Of a DNA stretch of 42,799 nucleotides, positions 7,188 through 14,710 are shown in pieces. Every line of letters begins with the position of its first letter. The stretch's first letter is position 1. Both the position numbers and the translations under genes were made by a program. The notes below the pieces were generated by a model that had not been told where the DNA came from, did no database searches, and saw only the letters and a list, made by a program, of their open reading frames with translations. The stretch comes from an uncultured Clostridium sp. (GTDB lineage Bacteria > Bacillota > Clostridia > Lachnospirales > Lachnospiraceae): positions 1 to 42,799 of the forward strand of contig UQJF01000008.1 of the NCBI GenBank assembly GCA_900541315.1. Reading direction: 5' to 3'.

Positions 7188-8093
7188 ATGACACTGCAGC
7201 AGCTTGCATACATAAAAATGACCGCTGAGTGCGGAAACATCACAGAAGCAGCAGAAAAACTCTTTATATCCCAGCCAAGCCTCAGTGCAGCGATCCATAA
7301 CCTGGAAAAAGAAATGGGAGTGACCATTTTTGTAAGATCAAAAAAGGGTGTGGTCCTTACCAGAGAAGGAGAAGAACTGCTGTCCTATGCGGGAATGCTG
7401 TTGGAGCAGGCAGATATTATGAAAGAGCATTTCGGCGTTGGAAAAGCGCGGATGCCCAAGTTTTCTGTTTCCTGCCAGCATTATTCTTTTGCAGTAAATG
7501 CTTTTGTAGATGTGGTTCAGGCTTATGATGCGGAAAAATATGATTTTATTCTCAGGGAAACCCAGACCGGTGAGATCATTGATGACGTGGCAAATGGAAA
7601 AAGTGAGCTGGGAGTGATCTATCTGTCTGAACATAATGAGGAAGTGCTGACAAAGCTGATCAAAAAGAATGGTCTGATCTTTGAAGAATTATTTACAGCA
7701 GAGCCTCATGTATTTATCAGCAACAGACATCCTCTGGCGGCGAAGGAGAAAATGCAGTTAGAAGATCTGAAGCCATATCCCTATCTTACTTATGAACAGG
7801 GGGAACGGAATTCTTTTTACTATGCAGAAGAATTTTTAAGTATGCTGGACATGCCTAAAAATATCCAGGTAAGGGACCGGGCGACCATGTTTAACCTGAT
7901 CATTGGTTTAAATGGTTTTACCGTATGTTCCGGTGTCATAAGCGAAGAACTGAACGGTTCCCAGATCATTGCAAGGCCGCTGGCTATGGATGTGCAGATG
8001 CGGATCGGCCTGGTAAAAAAGAAAAATATTTTGTTCAGCCGTTATGCAGATACTTATATTGAAGCGTTGAAGAAATATGTATCCATAGGTTAA
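7188..8093 (+). CDS. LysR family transcriptional regulator
   Basis: A 301-residue regulator. The N-terminal winged helix-turn-helix is visible as MTLQQLAYIKMTAECG followed by ITEAAEKLFISQPSLSAAI, and a periplasmic-binding-like effector domain covers about residues 90-295. The start at 7188 is chosen because AAAGGAG lies just upstream and the family always begins near the helix-turn-helix; the longer open frame from 7026 reads through the mobile repeat. It is followed in the same direction by a MetE-like methyltransferase, so control of sulfur amino acid or methyl metabolism is likely by context. An AT-rich dyad between the two genes could be its operator. Confidence 0.9.
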   Translation: MTLQQLAYIKMTAECGNITEAAEKLFISQPSLSAAIHNLEKEMGVTIFVRSKKGVVLTREGEELLSYAGMLLEQADIMKEHFGVGKARMPKFSVSCQHYSFAVNAFVDVVQAYDAEKYDFILRETQTGEIIDDVANGKSELGVIYLSEHNEEVLTKLIKKNGLIFEELFTAEPHVFISNRHPLAAKEKMQLEDLKPYPYLTYEQGERNSFYYAEEFLSMLDMPKNIQVRDRATMFNLIIGLNGFTVCSGVISEELNGSQIIARPLAMDVQMRIGLVKKKNILFSRYADTYIEALKKYVSIG

Positions 8094-8101
8094 AACTATG
8101 G

Positions 8102-8125
8102 ATAATCTAAAATATAAAGTATTAT
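8102..8125 (+). promoter_or_regulatory. possible LysR operator dyad upstream of the MetE-like gene
   Basis: ATAATCT and AGTATTAT are imperfect inverted arms separated by AAAATATAA, in the 137-base gap between the LysR gene and the methyltransferase. The form fits a LysR-type T-N11-A site, but the sequence is very AT-rich and could be chance. Confidence 0.25.
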
Positions 8126-8230
8126 CCCAAAATGGAAACCACTGTTAAACTATCCTCAGATAAAAAAAGATACAGACCAGATCAAAATGCTGGATGGATC
8201 TATAAGATGATAAAAACGGAGGATAAAACA

Positions 8231-9352
8231 ATGGCAGATTTAAAGACACCTTTTCGCTATGACTATGTAGGCAGCTTTTTAAGACCAGAAGTATTAAAAC
8301 AGGCAAGAAAAAATTTTGAAGAAGGAAAGATCACAAAAGAACAGCTGACAGCAGTAGAAGATGACTGCATCCGTGACCTGGTAGGAAAGATCAAAAAGCT
8401 GGGATATCATGTGATCACAGACGGTGAGTTCCGCAGATCTACCTGGCACCTTGATTTCATGTGGGGATTTCAGGGCATTGAACACAGAAAAACAGTAGAA
8501 GGCAATACGACTTTCGATGCAGAGGCTGCTATGATTGATGATACCTACATGGTAGGAAAGATCTCTGTAAAGAACCATCCATTTGTAGAGCATTTTAAGT
8601 TTGTAAAGGCTTTAGAAGATGAAAATACAGTAGCAAAGCAGACTATTCCATCTCCTGGACAGTTTTATGCTTACTTTACAGGTGCCGAGCTTCTTGGAAC
8701 TACACTGGATATCTATGGGAGCGAAGAAGCATTTGCAAAAGATGTGATAGGGGCATATGTAGAATTTGTCAATGAGATTTACGCAGTTGGCTGTCGTAAC
8801 CTTCAGTTTGATGACTGTGTATGGGGCGGAATGGTAAATCCAAAGCTGGCAGTTGCATTAACAGGCAGAAAGGGAGAGGCACTGGAAGCATATAAGAAAC
8901 TGCTCCTTCAGTTAAACAATGAAGTTGTGGCTCAGGCACCAGCTGACCTGGTGATCAATACTCATGTATGCCGCGGAAATTATCATTCTACATTTTTCAG
9001 TTCCGGTGCATATGACGGAGTAGCTGACCTGCTTTTTGGTGAAGAAAATGTAAATGCCTATTATCTGGAATACGATGATGAAAGATCCGGTGGTTTTGCT
9101 CCTTTAGCCAAGGTTTCCGGCGACAAAAAGGTAGTTCTGGGACTTGTAACCACCAAGTCCCCAGCATTAGAAAAGAAGGAAGATGTGATCGCAAGGATCC
9201 ATGAGGCTGCAAAATACGTGCCATTAGACCGTTTATACTTAAGCCCGCAGTGCGGTTTTGCCTCCTGCGAGATCGGCAACAAGCTGACAGAAGAAGAGCA
9301 GTGGGCAAAATTAAAACTGGTGAAAGAAATTGCAAAAGAGGTGTGGAAATAG
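8231..9352 (+). CDS. MetE-like cobalamin-independent methyltransferase (catalytic C-terminal domain family)
   Basis: A 373-residue protein of the UROD/MetE fold, corresponding to the catalytic half of cobalamin-independent methionine synthase and to the shorter YxjG/YxjH-type proteins. Expected zinc ligands are visible: H245-x-C247 in THVCRGN and C341 in SPQCGFAS. The N-terminal FRYDYVGSFLRP and DGEFRRSTW are characteristic. The start at 8231 follows ACGGAGG; an upstream ATG at 8132 would add an unlikely 33 residues. It lacks the N-terminal folate-binding half of full MetE, so the methyl donor is uncertain. The preceding LysR gene is probably its regulator. Confidence 0.88.
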   Translation: MADLKTPFRYDYVGSFLRPEVLKQARKNFEEGKITKEQLTAVEDDCIRDLVGKIKKLGYHVITDGEFRRSTWHLDFMWGFQGIEHRKTVEGNTTFDAEAAMIDDTYMVGKISVKNHPFVEHFKFVKALEDENTVAKQTIPSPGQFYAYFTGAELLGTTLDIYGSEEAFAKDVIGAYVEFVNEIYAVGCRNLQFDDCVWGGMVNPKLAVALTGRKGEALEAYKKLLLQLNNEVVAQAPADLVINTHVCRGNYHSTFFSSGAYDGVADLLFGEENVNAYYLEYDDERSGGFAPLAKVSGDKKVVLGLVTTKSPALEKKEDVIARIHEAAKYVPLDRLYLSPQCGFASCEIGNKLTEEEQWAKLKLVKEIAKEVWK

Positions 9353-9370
9353 AAAATTTTCAGAGAATAG

Positions 9371-9946
9371 CAAGATGATATTTTTTGTAAAGATCTTGCA
9401 AAATATACATTTACAGAACAATGTGAAGAAGTAAAAAATCTGCGTCTGGAAGATGGAACAAAAAAGATATTTTTGAATATGACCAGCAAAAATGGAGAAC
9501 CTGTGTTGGTAAGCTTATTGCAGTATATGAAGAATACTACGTTAAATAATCCAGATATCGTTGTAAAAGACGAGCGGATAACAGAATTAGATCAAATTGT
9601 AACAGAAGTAAAACAGTCAGAAGAATGGGAGGCGGTAAAAGTGAGTTTACTGTCAGTCGGTATCGGAATTGGAAAGGAAGAAGGAAGGCGTCAGGGAATT
9701 ACAGAAGGACTAGCTAATTCTATTTTGACGATATTAAAATCAAAAGGTACTTTAACAGAGCAGATAATAAGCAAAGTGAAAAAAGAAGAGGATCAGGCGG
9801 TTTTAAATAGTTGGCTTTTAAAAGCATCTCAGGCGCCTGATCCAGAAACGTTTTGGAAAGAGATAATAGAAGAAACTGCCACTGTTGGCCTGGTGAAAAA
9901 GAATAGAAAAACCACCCTCTCGGTATCCTGTAAAAACAAGTTTTAG
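9371..9946 (+). pseudogene. 3' remnant of an Rpn / PD-(D/E)XK nuclease family gene
   Basis: The frame is open from base 9371, just after an in-frame TAG, with family-like sequence well before its first ATG at 9473: YTFTEQCEEV, LRLEDGTKKIFLN and VLVSLLQYMKN resemble the middle part of Rpn-type (formerly PD-(D/E)XK transposase) proteins that are abundant in Lachnospiraceae. The charged GKEEGRRQGITEGLAN tail is also typical of that family. The catalytic N-terminal part is missing, since the preceding gene ends only 18 bases upstream. It is therefore called a decayed fragment. A shorter protein starting at 9473 might still be made but would lack the nuclease core. Confidence 0.6.
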
Positions 9947-9966
9947 GATACAGGAGGGAGTGGTTT
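9908..9966 (+). promoter_or_regulatory. long hairpin that covers the ribosome site of the small ORF
   Basis: AAACCACCCTCTCGGTATCCT and its inverted partner ending in GGAGTGGTTT pair imperfectly around an AT-rich loop. The second arm contains the AGGAGGG ribosome site of the 37-codon ORF at 9967, so folding would hide it. It also overlaps the end of the nuclease remnant, so it might serve as a weak terminator for that transcript. Confidence 0.45.
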
Positions 9967-10080
9967 ATGAAAAGAAAAACGAAAACATTGCTTAAGGCCA
10001 TAGCTGTTTTATTGGCTGCAGGCGGTGTATCAGGATTTTTGACAAAGAACAGTATGCATGTCCATGACACCATCCATTGA
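9967..10080 (+). CDS. 37-residue small membrane-type peptide
   Basis: A short frame from ATG 9967 to TGA 10080. It encodes a basic N-terminus (MKRKTKTLLK), a hydrophobic stretch (AIAVLLAAGGVSGFL) and a short His-containing tail (HVHDTIH), which looks like a single membrane anchor or signal-like peptide. AGGAGGG lies about ten bases upstream. I do not recognise a family. The ribosome site sits in one arm of a long hairpin. It may be a real small protein or the broken start of a longer secreted protein. Confidence 0.4.
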   Translation: MKRKTKTLLKAIAVLLAAGGVSGFLTKNSMHVHDTIH

Positions 10081-10117
10081 AATTGCCTGCTTCTTATCCA
10101 TTATATGATCTTCTTTG

Positions 10118-11518
10118 TTAATTTTGCTCATACAGGTAAATAAAATAGGTCAGTGCAAGAAGGTCAGCGCTGCCGCCGGGACTGATGTTGCGGCGGATCA
10201 TTTCAGCGTCAAGCTCCTTTGCATAAGAGAGAAGCTCATGGGTATCATGAGCTTTTTCTTTTAGCACATTCCGGATGCGGGCCTGAAGTTCCTTCATTTC
10301 TTCGTAGGAAGAACGGTTTACGATATTGGTGTCTTCAGAGGTCGCGATAATGGACAGCAGTGTGATCACACCGGCATCGTTAACAGAACGGCCCTTTTTC
10401 AGCTCTTCTTTCAGGATCGGAAGAGCTGTTTTCAGTACGGTAGCATAACCGGAAAGGGCTTCACCCCGGGCTCCTTTCATACCATAAAGGGCGTAGAGGC
10501 GTTCACCGTTGGTACGAGCATTTTCTGCAGTGATCTCCCTGAAGTCTTCAAGAACGTCAGCCACCAGCTTCTGATTGATGGAAAGCAGCATATCTGGTGA
10601 GTATGGAATGTGATTGGCATACATGTATCCCAAGGAGCAGTTCAGTATGGCAAGGGAAAATATAAGGCCTTTATGGGTATTGATACCTTTGGTGGCAGCC
10701 ATCATGGCATCTTCTGCCTGTATGCCTAAGGAGCGCAGCCTTGCGAAAATGCGGGAAAATGGTTCGTGGCCATTTTCATGTTCTTTTTCCATGCCGCAGA
10801 GGGCGAATTTTTCAAAGTAGTGGTTTAAGGAAACAGCGCTGGCTTCAAAGGTGAAGATATCCATATCTTTGTGGGCACCGGTGTTGTTGCGGTCTACCAG
10901 TCCGGGTTTTGGAGTGGCGCTTACTTCGTAAAGAAGTGCCTGCATAGACAGTGAGGACAGTTTTTTGGCCTGCTTTTCTTCAAAATAGTCTTTCATCAGT
11001 TCACAGGCTTTGTCCAACAGCTCTTTTACTGTATGGGTGCGGGAACGGCTGCATACAAAGGCATCGTTGCTGCAAAGAAGACATTTTCTGCCTGGAAAGC
11101 CCAGCTCTGTGCGGGAAACTTTGGTTTCATCGGTCCGGATCACATCAATGTCGAAAAGACGTCCAAAGGATAAGCTGTCTTCTAAGAGGCAGAGTGTTTC
11201 TTTGATAAAAAGGTCATCTCCTTTTACAGACCAGAACTGTTCATTTCCTGTAAAGTCCCGGATGGTCCGTTTTTCCAGGACCGGGATCTTCCAGGCGTGA
11301 AGCTGGGAGTCAATGAGACGTACTCCTTCTTCAAAGGTCATTTCCCCTAAGGGAAAGATTTTAACGGGACCGGGAATATTTAAGGTAAAGGAAATGACAG
11401 TGGCACCATGGGTGCGGATCAGTTCCTGCTGGATGGCGTGGCGCCTGTCACGGGCATTTAACATATCAGGCACTGTAACTTCGCGGCCGGTGATAAATTG
11501 GGATGAGTCGGTATTCAT
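10118..11518 (-). CDS. citXG: CitX-CitG fusion: citrate lyase prosthetic group transfer and synthesis enzyme
   Basis: A 466-residue two-domain protein. Residues 1 to about 175 match CitX, the apo-citrate lyase phosphoribosyl-dephospho-CoA transferase, including the GRLFDIDVI motif. Residues from about 190 onward match CitG, the triphosphoribosyl-dephospho-CoA synthase, with EVSATPKPGLVDRNN and AHKDMDIFTF. Together they make the prosthetic group from ATP and dephospho-CoA and attach it to the acyl carrier subunit of citrate lyase. GGAGGT precedes the minus-strand start. No citC, citD, citE or citF lies in this window, so the partner enzyme must be encoded elsewhere. The gene is divergent from an aminotransferase, and its 5' leader contains a long hairpin. 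Confidence 0.9.
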   Translation of the reverse strand: MNTDSSQFITGREVTVPDMLNARDRRHAIQQELIRTHGATVISFTLNIPGPVKIFPLGEMTFEEGVRLIDSQLHAWKIPVLEKRTIRDFTGNEQFWSVKGDDLFIKETLCLLEDSLSFGRLFDIDVIRTDETKVSRTELGFPGRKCLLCSNDAFVCSRSRTHTVKELLDKACELMKDYFEEKQAKKLSSLSMQALLYEVSATPKPGLVDRNNTGAHKDMDIFTFEASAVSLNHYFEKFALCGMEKEHENGHEPFSRIFARLRSLGIQAEDAMMAATKGINTHKGLIFSLAILNCSLGYMYANHIPYSPDMLLSINQKLVADVLEDFREITAENARTNGERLYALYGMKGARGEALSGYATVLKTALPILKEELKKGRSVNDAGVITLLSIIATSEDTNIVNRSSYEEMKELQARIRNVLKEKAHDTHELLSYAKELDAEMIRRNISPGGSADLLALTYFIYLYEQN

Positions 11519-11549
11519 AAAGGTATTACCTCCAGATCATGGTATGCGC

Positions 11550-11595
11550 AGGTTCAGGGAATATATGCTTTTACCTGGGTAAAAAGCAGGAACCT
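11550..11595 (-). promoter_or_regulatory. long hairpin in the 5' leader of citXG
   Basis: AGGTTC pairs with GAACCT, and inside it TGCTTTTAC pairs with GTAAAAAGCA with one bulge, giving a rod of about 46 bases. It lies 32 bases upstream of the citXG start codon. On the minus strand it would be in the mRNA leader if transcription starts further upstream. Role unknown. Confidence 0.4.
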
Positions 11596-11703
11596 TTATT
11601 AGTGAGTATAACATACAAAGGGATTTAAGAAAAGGTAATGATAAACTGAGAAATGCGGTTGCTTTATGACTTTACAGTGACAAAATATTTTTTTGTAAAA
11701 TCA

Positions 11704-11732
11704 TTGCGCTGGATAAGTTATTGTGTTACACT
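11704..11732 (+). promoter_or_regulatory. candidate promoter for the class I/II aminotransferase
   Basis: TTGCGC at 11704-11709 and TACACT at 11727-11732 are separated by 17 bases, each matching consensus at four of six positions. It lies about 70 bases upstream of the start codon at 11805. Confidence 0.35.
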
Positions 11733-11804
11733 TTTGGTTAATAAAAAGAACAGCCGGTGCGGATACAAAGGGATAAAGGCACGATCGCTGTAGGAGGTAG
11801 AGAG

Positions 11805-13001
11805 ATGGTTCTTTCAAAGAATATGCAGAAACTGGTAGCAGGAAGTTCTACTATTAGAAAACTGTTTGAAGAAGGTATTGAGCTGGCAAAGGAAGTTGGT
11901 GCTGAAAATGTATATGATTTCAGCCTTGGAAATCCGGCAGCTCCTGTACCGGAAGAGGTAAAAAAGAGCATTTATGATATTCTTGAGAACAGAAATGCCA
12001 ATTTCGTACACTGCTATATGCCAAATGCCGGTTATCCGGAGGTAAGGGAGAAAGTAGCAGCAAACTTAAATAAGAAATATGATTCTTCTTTTACAAAAGA
12101 GGATATTATCATGACAGTAGGTGCTGCAGGCGGCATCAACTGTGTTCTGCGCTGTCTGTTGGAGCAGGAGGACGAGGTTCTTTGCTTTGCTCCGTTCTTT
12201 GGTGAGTACAACAGCTATGTTATGAACTTTGGCGGCAATTTAAAGGTAGTTCCGGCTGATTATGAGACGTTCCAGTTAAATGTGGAAGAGGCTGATAAGT
12301 ACATCACAGAGCGTACCAAGGCTGTGATCATCAACAACCCCAATAACCCATCTGGCGTTGTATATAATAAAGAAACGCTGATCCGTTTACAGAAAATGCT
12401 GGAAAAGGCAGAGGAACGCATCGGGCATCCTATTTATGTTCTTTCTGACGAGCCATACCGCGAATTGGTATATGATGGCTGTGAACTTCCATTTGCACCT
12501 GACTATATTAAAAACTGCATCGTAGTTTATTCCTTCAGTAAGTCACTGTCTCTGTCCGGTGAGCGTATTGGATATATGGCTGTCAGTCCCCAGATCGCAG
12601 AATATGATACCATGATCAATGCACTGGTGGTTGCAAACCGCTGCATCGGTTATATCAATGCGCCATCGTTGTTCCAGCTGGTTGTAGCTGACTGTCTGGA
12701 TGTAAAGACAGACGTAGAGTTTTATGACAGGAACCGTAAGCTCTTATATGAGGCTATGAAAGCTATGGGCTTTGAATGTGTGAAGCCGGAAGGTGCATTC
12801 TATATGTTAGTAAAGGCGCCGACAGGAGATGACGCAGAGTTTTCAGCAGAAGCGAAGAAATTTAACCTGCTGATCGTACCTGCAACCAGCTTTGGTTGTC
12901 CAGGCTATGTGCGCATGGCATACTGCGTATCAAATGAAATGATCCACAGAGCACTGCCTGCATTGCAGAAGCTGGCTGATCATTATGGATTAAAGAAATA
13001 G
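11805..13001 (+). CDS. PLP-dependent class I/II aminotransferase
   Basis: A 398-residue fold type I PLP enzyme of the aspartate aminotransferase family. Visible motifs are DFSLGNPAAPVP near the N-terminus, the cofactor-contacting INNPNNPSGVVY, LSDEPYRELVYD, the lysine K246 in YSFSKSLSLSGERIGY, and a C-terminal VRMAYC region with the substrate-carboxylate arginine. The length is standard. GGAGG with 8 bases of spacing supports the ATG at 11805 rather than an upstream one at 11757. The substrate cannot be read from sequence; relatives act on aspartate, alanine or aromatic amino acids. It appears to be transcribed alone, divergently from citXG. Confidence 0.9.
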   Translation: MVLSKNMQKLVAGSSTIRKLFEEGIELAKEVGAENVYDFSLGNPAAPVPEEVKKSIYDILENRNANFVHCYMPNAGYPEVREKVAANLNKKYDSSFTKEDIIMTVGAAGGINCVLRCLLEQEDEVLCFAPFFGEYNSYVMNFGGNLKVVPADYETFQLNVEEADKYITERTKAVIINNPNNPSGVVYNKETLIRLQKMLEKAEERIGHPIYVLSDEPYRELVYDGCELPFAPDYIKNCIVVYSFSKSLSLSGERIGYMAVSPQIAEYDTMINALVVANRCIGYINAPSLFQLVVADCLDVKTDVEFYDRNRKLLYEAMKAMGFECVKPEGAFYMLVKAPTGDDAEFSAEAKKFNLLIVPATSFGCPGYVRMAYCVSNEMIHRALPALQKLADHYGLKK

Positions 13002-13121
13002 GATAGAATACAGGACTGTAAAACCGGGAGACTGTAAAAAGTAACAAAAATGAAAAAATCCAGAGATTCAGAGAAACTGGAATGTTAGAAATTCTACAAT
13101 TCAAAAAAATGTTAAAATAAA

Positions 13122-13167
13122 AAAGGCTGTTGGGAAAAAATAGTAAGTATATTTCCTGGCAGCCTTT
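13122..13167. terminator. hairpin terminator after the aminotransferase, stronger on the minus strand
   Basis: AAAGGCTG and CAGCCTTT form an 8-bp stem, with GGAAA/TTTCC extending it. On the plus strand only three T residues follow; on the minus strand a run of T follows instead. It probably ends aminotransferase transcripts and may stop antisense transcription from the TRAP promoter region. Confidence 0.5.
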
Positions 13168-13170
13168 AAC

Positions 13171-13180
13171 TTGTATACAA
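13171..13180 (+). promoter_or_regulatory. perfect palindrome of GntR/FadR operator type
   Basis: TTGTATACAA is a perfect 10-base palindrome about 70 bases upstream of the TRAP promoter. This sequence form is common for operators of FadR-subfamily GntR regulators, including those of uronate uptake operons. No GntR gene is in the window. Confidence 0.35.
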
Positions 13181-13233
13181 CATTTGTTAATTATATACAA
13201 ATACAAAGACTGTATTTTGTTGGTTTTTATTGA

Positions 13234-13249
13234 TTGAAATCGGTTGCAA
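13234..13249 (+). promoter_or_regulatory. cre-like / LacI-family operator overlapping the TRAP promoter
   Basis: TTGAAATCGGTTGCAA fits the CcpA cre consensus WTGNAANCGNWNNCW at every fixed position and is a near-palindrome of LacI-family type. Its right half forms the candidate -35 of the TRAP promoter, so binding would repress. Confidence 0.6.
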
Positions 13250-13272
13250 TTAACAAAAAAGTATGATAATAT
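13244..13272 (+). promoter_or_regulatory. candidate TRAP operon promoter
   Basis: TTGCAA at 13244-13249 and TAATAT at 13267-13272 are 17 bases apart. A second weaker option is TTGACA at 13335-13340 with TTAAAA 17 bases downstream. The long leader to the start codon at 13433 contains no other feature I can assign. Confidence 0.45.
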
Positions 13273-13286
13273 CTTTACATGTTCTT

Positions 13287-13303
13287 AACACAACCGATTG
13301 CAA
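13287..13303 (+). promoter_or_regulatory. second LacI-type operator downstream of the TRAP promoter
   Basis: AACACAACCGATTGCAA, read on the other strand, is TTGCAATCGGTTGTGTT, matching the upstream site (13234-13249) at the core ATCGGTTG. The two CG centres are 54 bases apart, close to five helical turns, and they bracket the promoter. Confidence 0.5.
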
Positions 13304-13432
13304 AAAATAATAGCACAAAATAATAGATGTAAAATTGACAAAAATTAGTAAAAGTTGTTAAAAAGTGCAGTGACGCGAGATTTGCAGACACGTAAGTGGC
13401 TGTAAAAATAAAAGAGAGAAGGAAGTAGAAGT

Positions 13433-14545
13433 ATGAAAAAAAGGTTAGCATTAGTATTGGCAAGCGTTATGATGGTTTCATCATTAGCTGGATGTGGATC
13501 CTCCAAGCCTGCAGCAACAACTGCAGCAGCTGCAGCTAGCGAGACAACCGCAGCAGCAGGAGATGCAAAAGAAGAAAAAACAGAGGCAGCAAAATCCGAT
13601 GTAACTCCAGAGTTAAATCTGATCATCGCTTCCAACCAGACTTCTTTAGATAATCCATATTCCTATGGTATGGACAAGTTCAAAGAGGTAGTTGAGGATG
13701 TTTCCGGCGGAAAGATCGCTGTAACTGTTCATAAGGGAACCTTAGGCGAGAACGAGAACGAGCTGATCGAGAAACTGGAAATGGGCGCTGCATCTATGGT
13801 AGTTGCTTCACCAGGTTTCATGACAGCTATCGGTGTTCCGGAAGTAGATATCTTCTCACTGGAATATCTGTTTGACAGCTTTGATCACTGGGAGAAGTGC
13901 TTAGATGGCGAATTCGGTGACAAGATGAAAGACGTTGTTAAGGAAAAGACCGGAAATAATTTCCGTATTATGGCTTACTGGAGTTCCTCTGTTCGTGATT
14001 ACTACGGCAAAAAGCCAGTTACCAAACCAGAGGATTTAAAGGGCATGACAATCCGTACACAGTCTTCCCAGGTACAGCAGGACTTCTGGAAGGCTTGCGG
14101 TGCTATCCCAACATCTGTAGCATGGGGCGAGTTATACCAGGCATTACAGCAGGGCGTTGTTGATTCCGCTGAGAACGATTACACCAGCTTTATGTTAAAA
14201 GAGCATCACAAGACACCAAACGGTCACTACATCTCTGAAACACATCATGACTACACAACCCGTCTGTTACTGATGAACGGAGCTTTCTATGATGGTCTGA
14301 CTGATGAGCAGAAGGGCTGGATCGATGAGGCTGTTGAGGCTTGTACAGAAGAAGAGCGTCAGGTAGTTTACCGTATGTTCAAAGAGTCCAAAGAGAAAGT
14401 TATCGCTGATGGTGCAGAAGTTACCAACTTTGAAGATGTTGATATCGACGCATTCAAGGCACTGGCTCTTCCGATCCAGGATAAGTTCGCAGCTGATAAC
14501 AACATGACAGCTGAGTTAGAGCTGATCCGTGCAGCAGCAGAATAA
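13433..14545 (+). CDS. dctP: TRAP transporter substrate-binding lipoprotein (DctP family)
   Basis: A 370-residue exported protein. A lipoprotein signal ends with the lipobox SLAGC, lipidated at C21, followed by an Ala/Thr/Glu-rich linker to about residue 55. The mature domain has DctP features such as KGTLGENENELIEKLEMGA and the IRTQSS segment that follows a conserved substrate-contact region, then GELYQALQQGVVDSAEN. It captures an organic acid, often a sugar acid or C4-dicarboxylate, at the membrane face and passes it to the DctQM permease encoded next. GAAGG precedes the start. It is the first gene of a three-gene operon under the operators upstream. Confidence 0.92.
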   Translation: MKKRLALVLASVMMVSSLAGCGSSKPAATTAAAAASETTAAAGDAKEEKTEAAKSDVTPELNLIIASNQTSLDNPYSYGMDKFKEVVEDVSGGKIAVTVHKGTLGENENELIEKLEMGAASMVVASPGFMTAIGVPEVDIFSLEYLFDSFDHWEKCLDGEFGDKMKDVVKEKTGNNFRIMAYWSSSVRDYYGKKPVTKPEDLKGMTIRTQSSQVQQDFWKACGAIPTSVAWGELYQALQQGVVDSAENDYTSFMLKEHHKTPNGHYISETHHDYTTRLLLMNGAFYDGLTDEQKGWIDEAVEACTEEERQVVYRMFKESKEKVIADGAEVTNFEDVDIDAFKALALPIQDKFAADNNMTAELELIRAAAE

Positions 14546-14596
14546 TCTGCCAGCAAAGCGGAACACAGATTTACGAAAGAAACTGAATTATTAAAT

Positions 14597-14616
14597 GGAT
14601 CAGGTGTTCCTGATCC
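14597..14616 (+). promoter_or_regulatory. intercistronic hairpin 1 between dctP and dctQ
   Basis: GGATCAGG and CCTGATCC form a perfect 8-bp stem with a TGTT loop, 51 bases after the dctP stop. There is no T tract. It may protect the dctP message from 3' decay. Confidence 0.55.
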
Positions 14617-14623
14617 GGAGGAT

Positions 14624-14653
14624 ATCAGCCATCTGGGCCACTGGATGGCTGAT
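14624..14653 (+). promoter_or_regulatory. intercistronic hairpin 2 between dctP and dctQ
   Basis: ATCAGCCATC and GATGGCTGAT form a perfect 10-bp stem around a ten-base loop, seven bases after hairpin 1. It lacks a U tract, so partial attenuation or mRNA stabilisation is more likely than termination. This fits the need for more binding protein than permease. Confidence 0.55.
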
Positions 14654-14710
14654 GTTAGGTTAAAAAGAGTGTTAATATGGTGTTAGGATTTCCTGAAAGG
14701 AGAACACATT

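Noticed and set aside
13160..13432. Possible minus-strand small RNA ending at the hairpin at 13122
   Set aside because: The minus-strand T run fits a terminator and a TATAAT lies at 13190-13195, but there is no -35 and the RNA would be only about 60 bases. Too weak to call.
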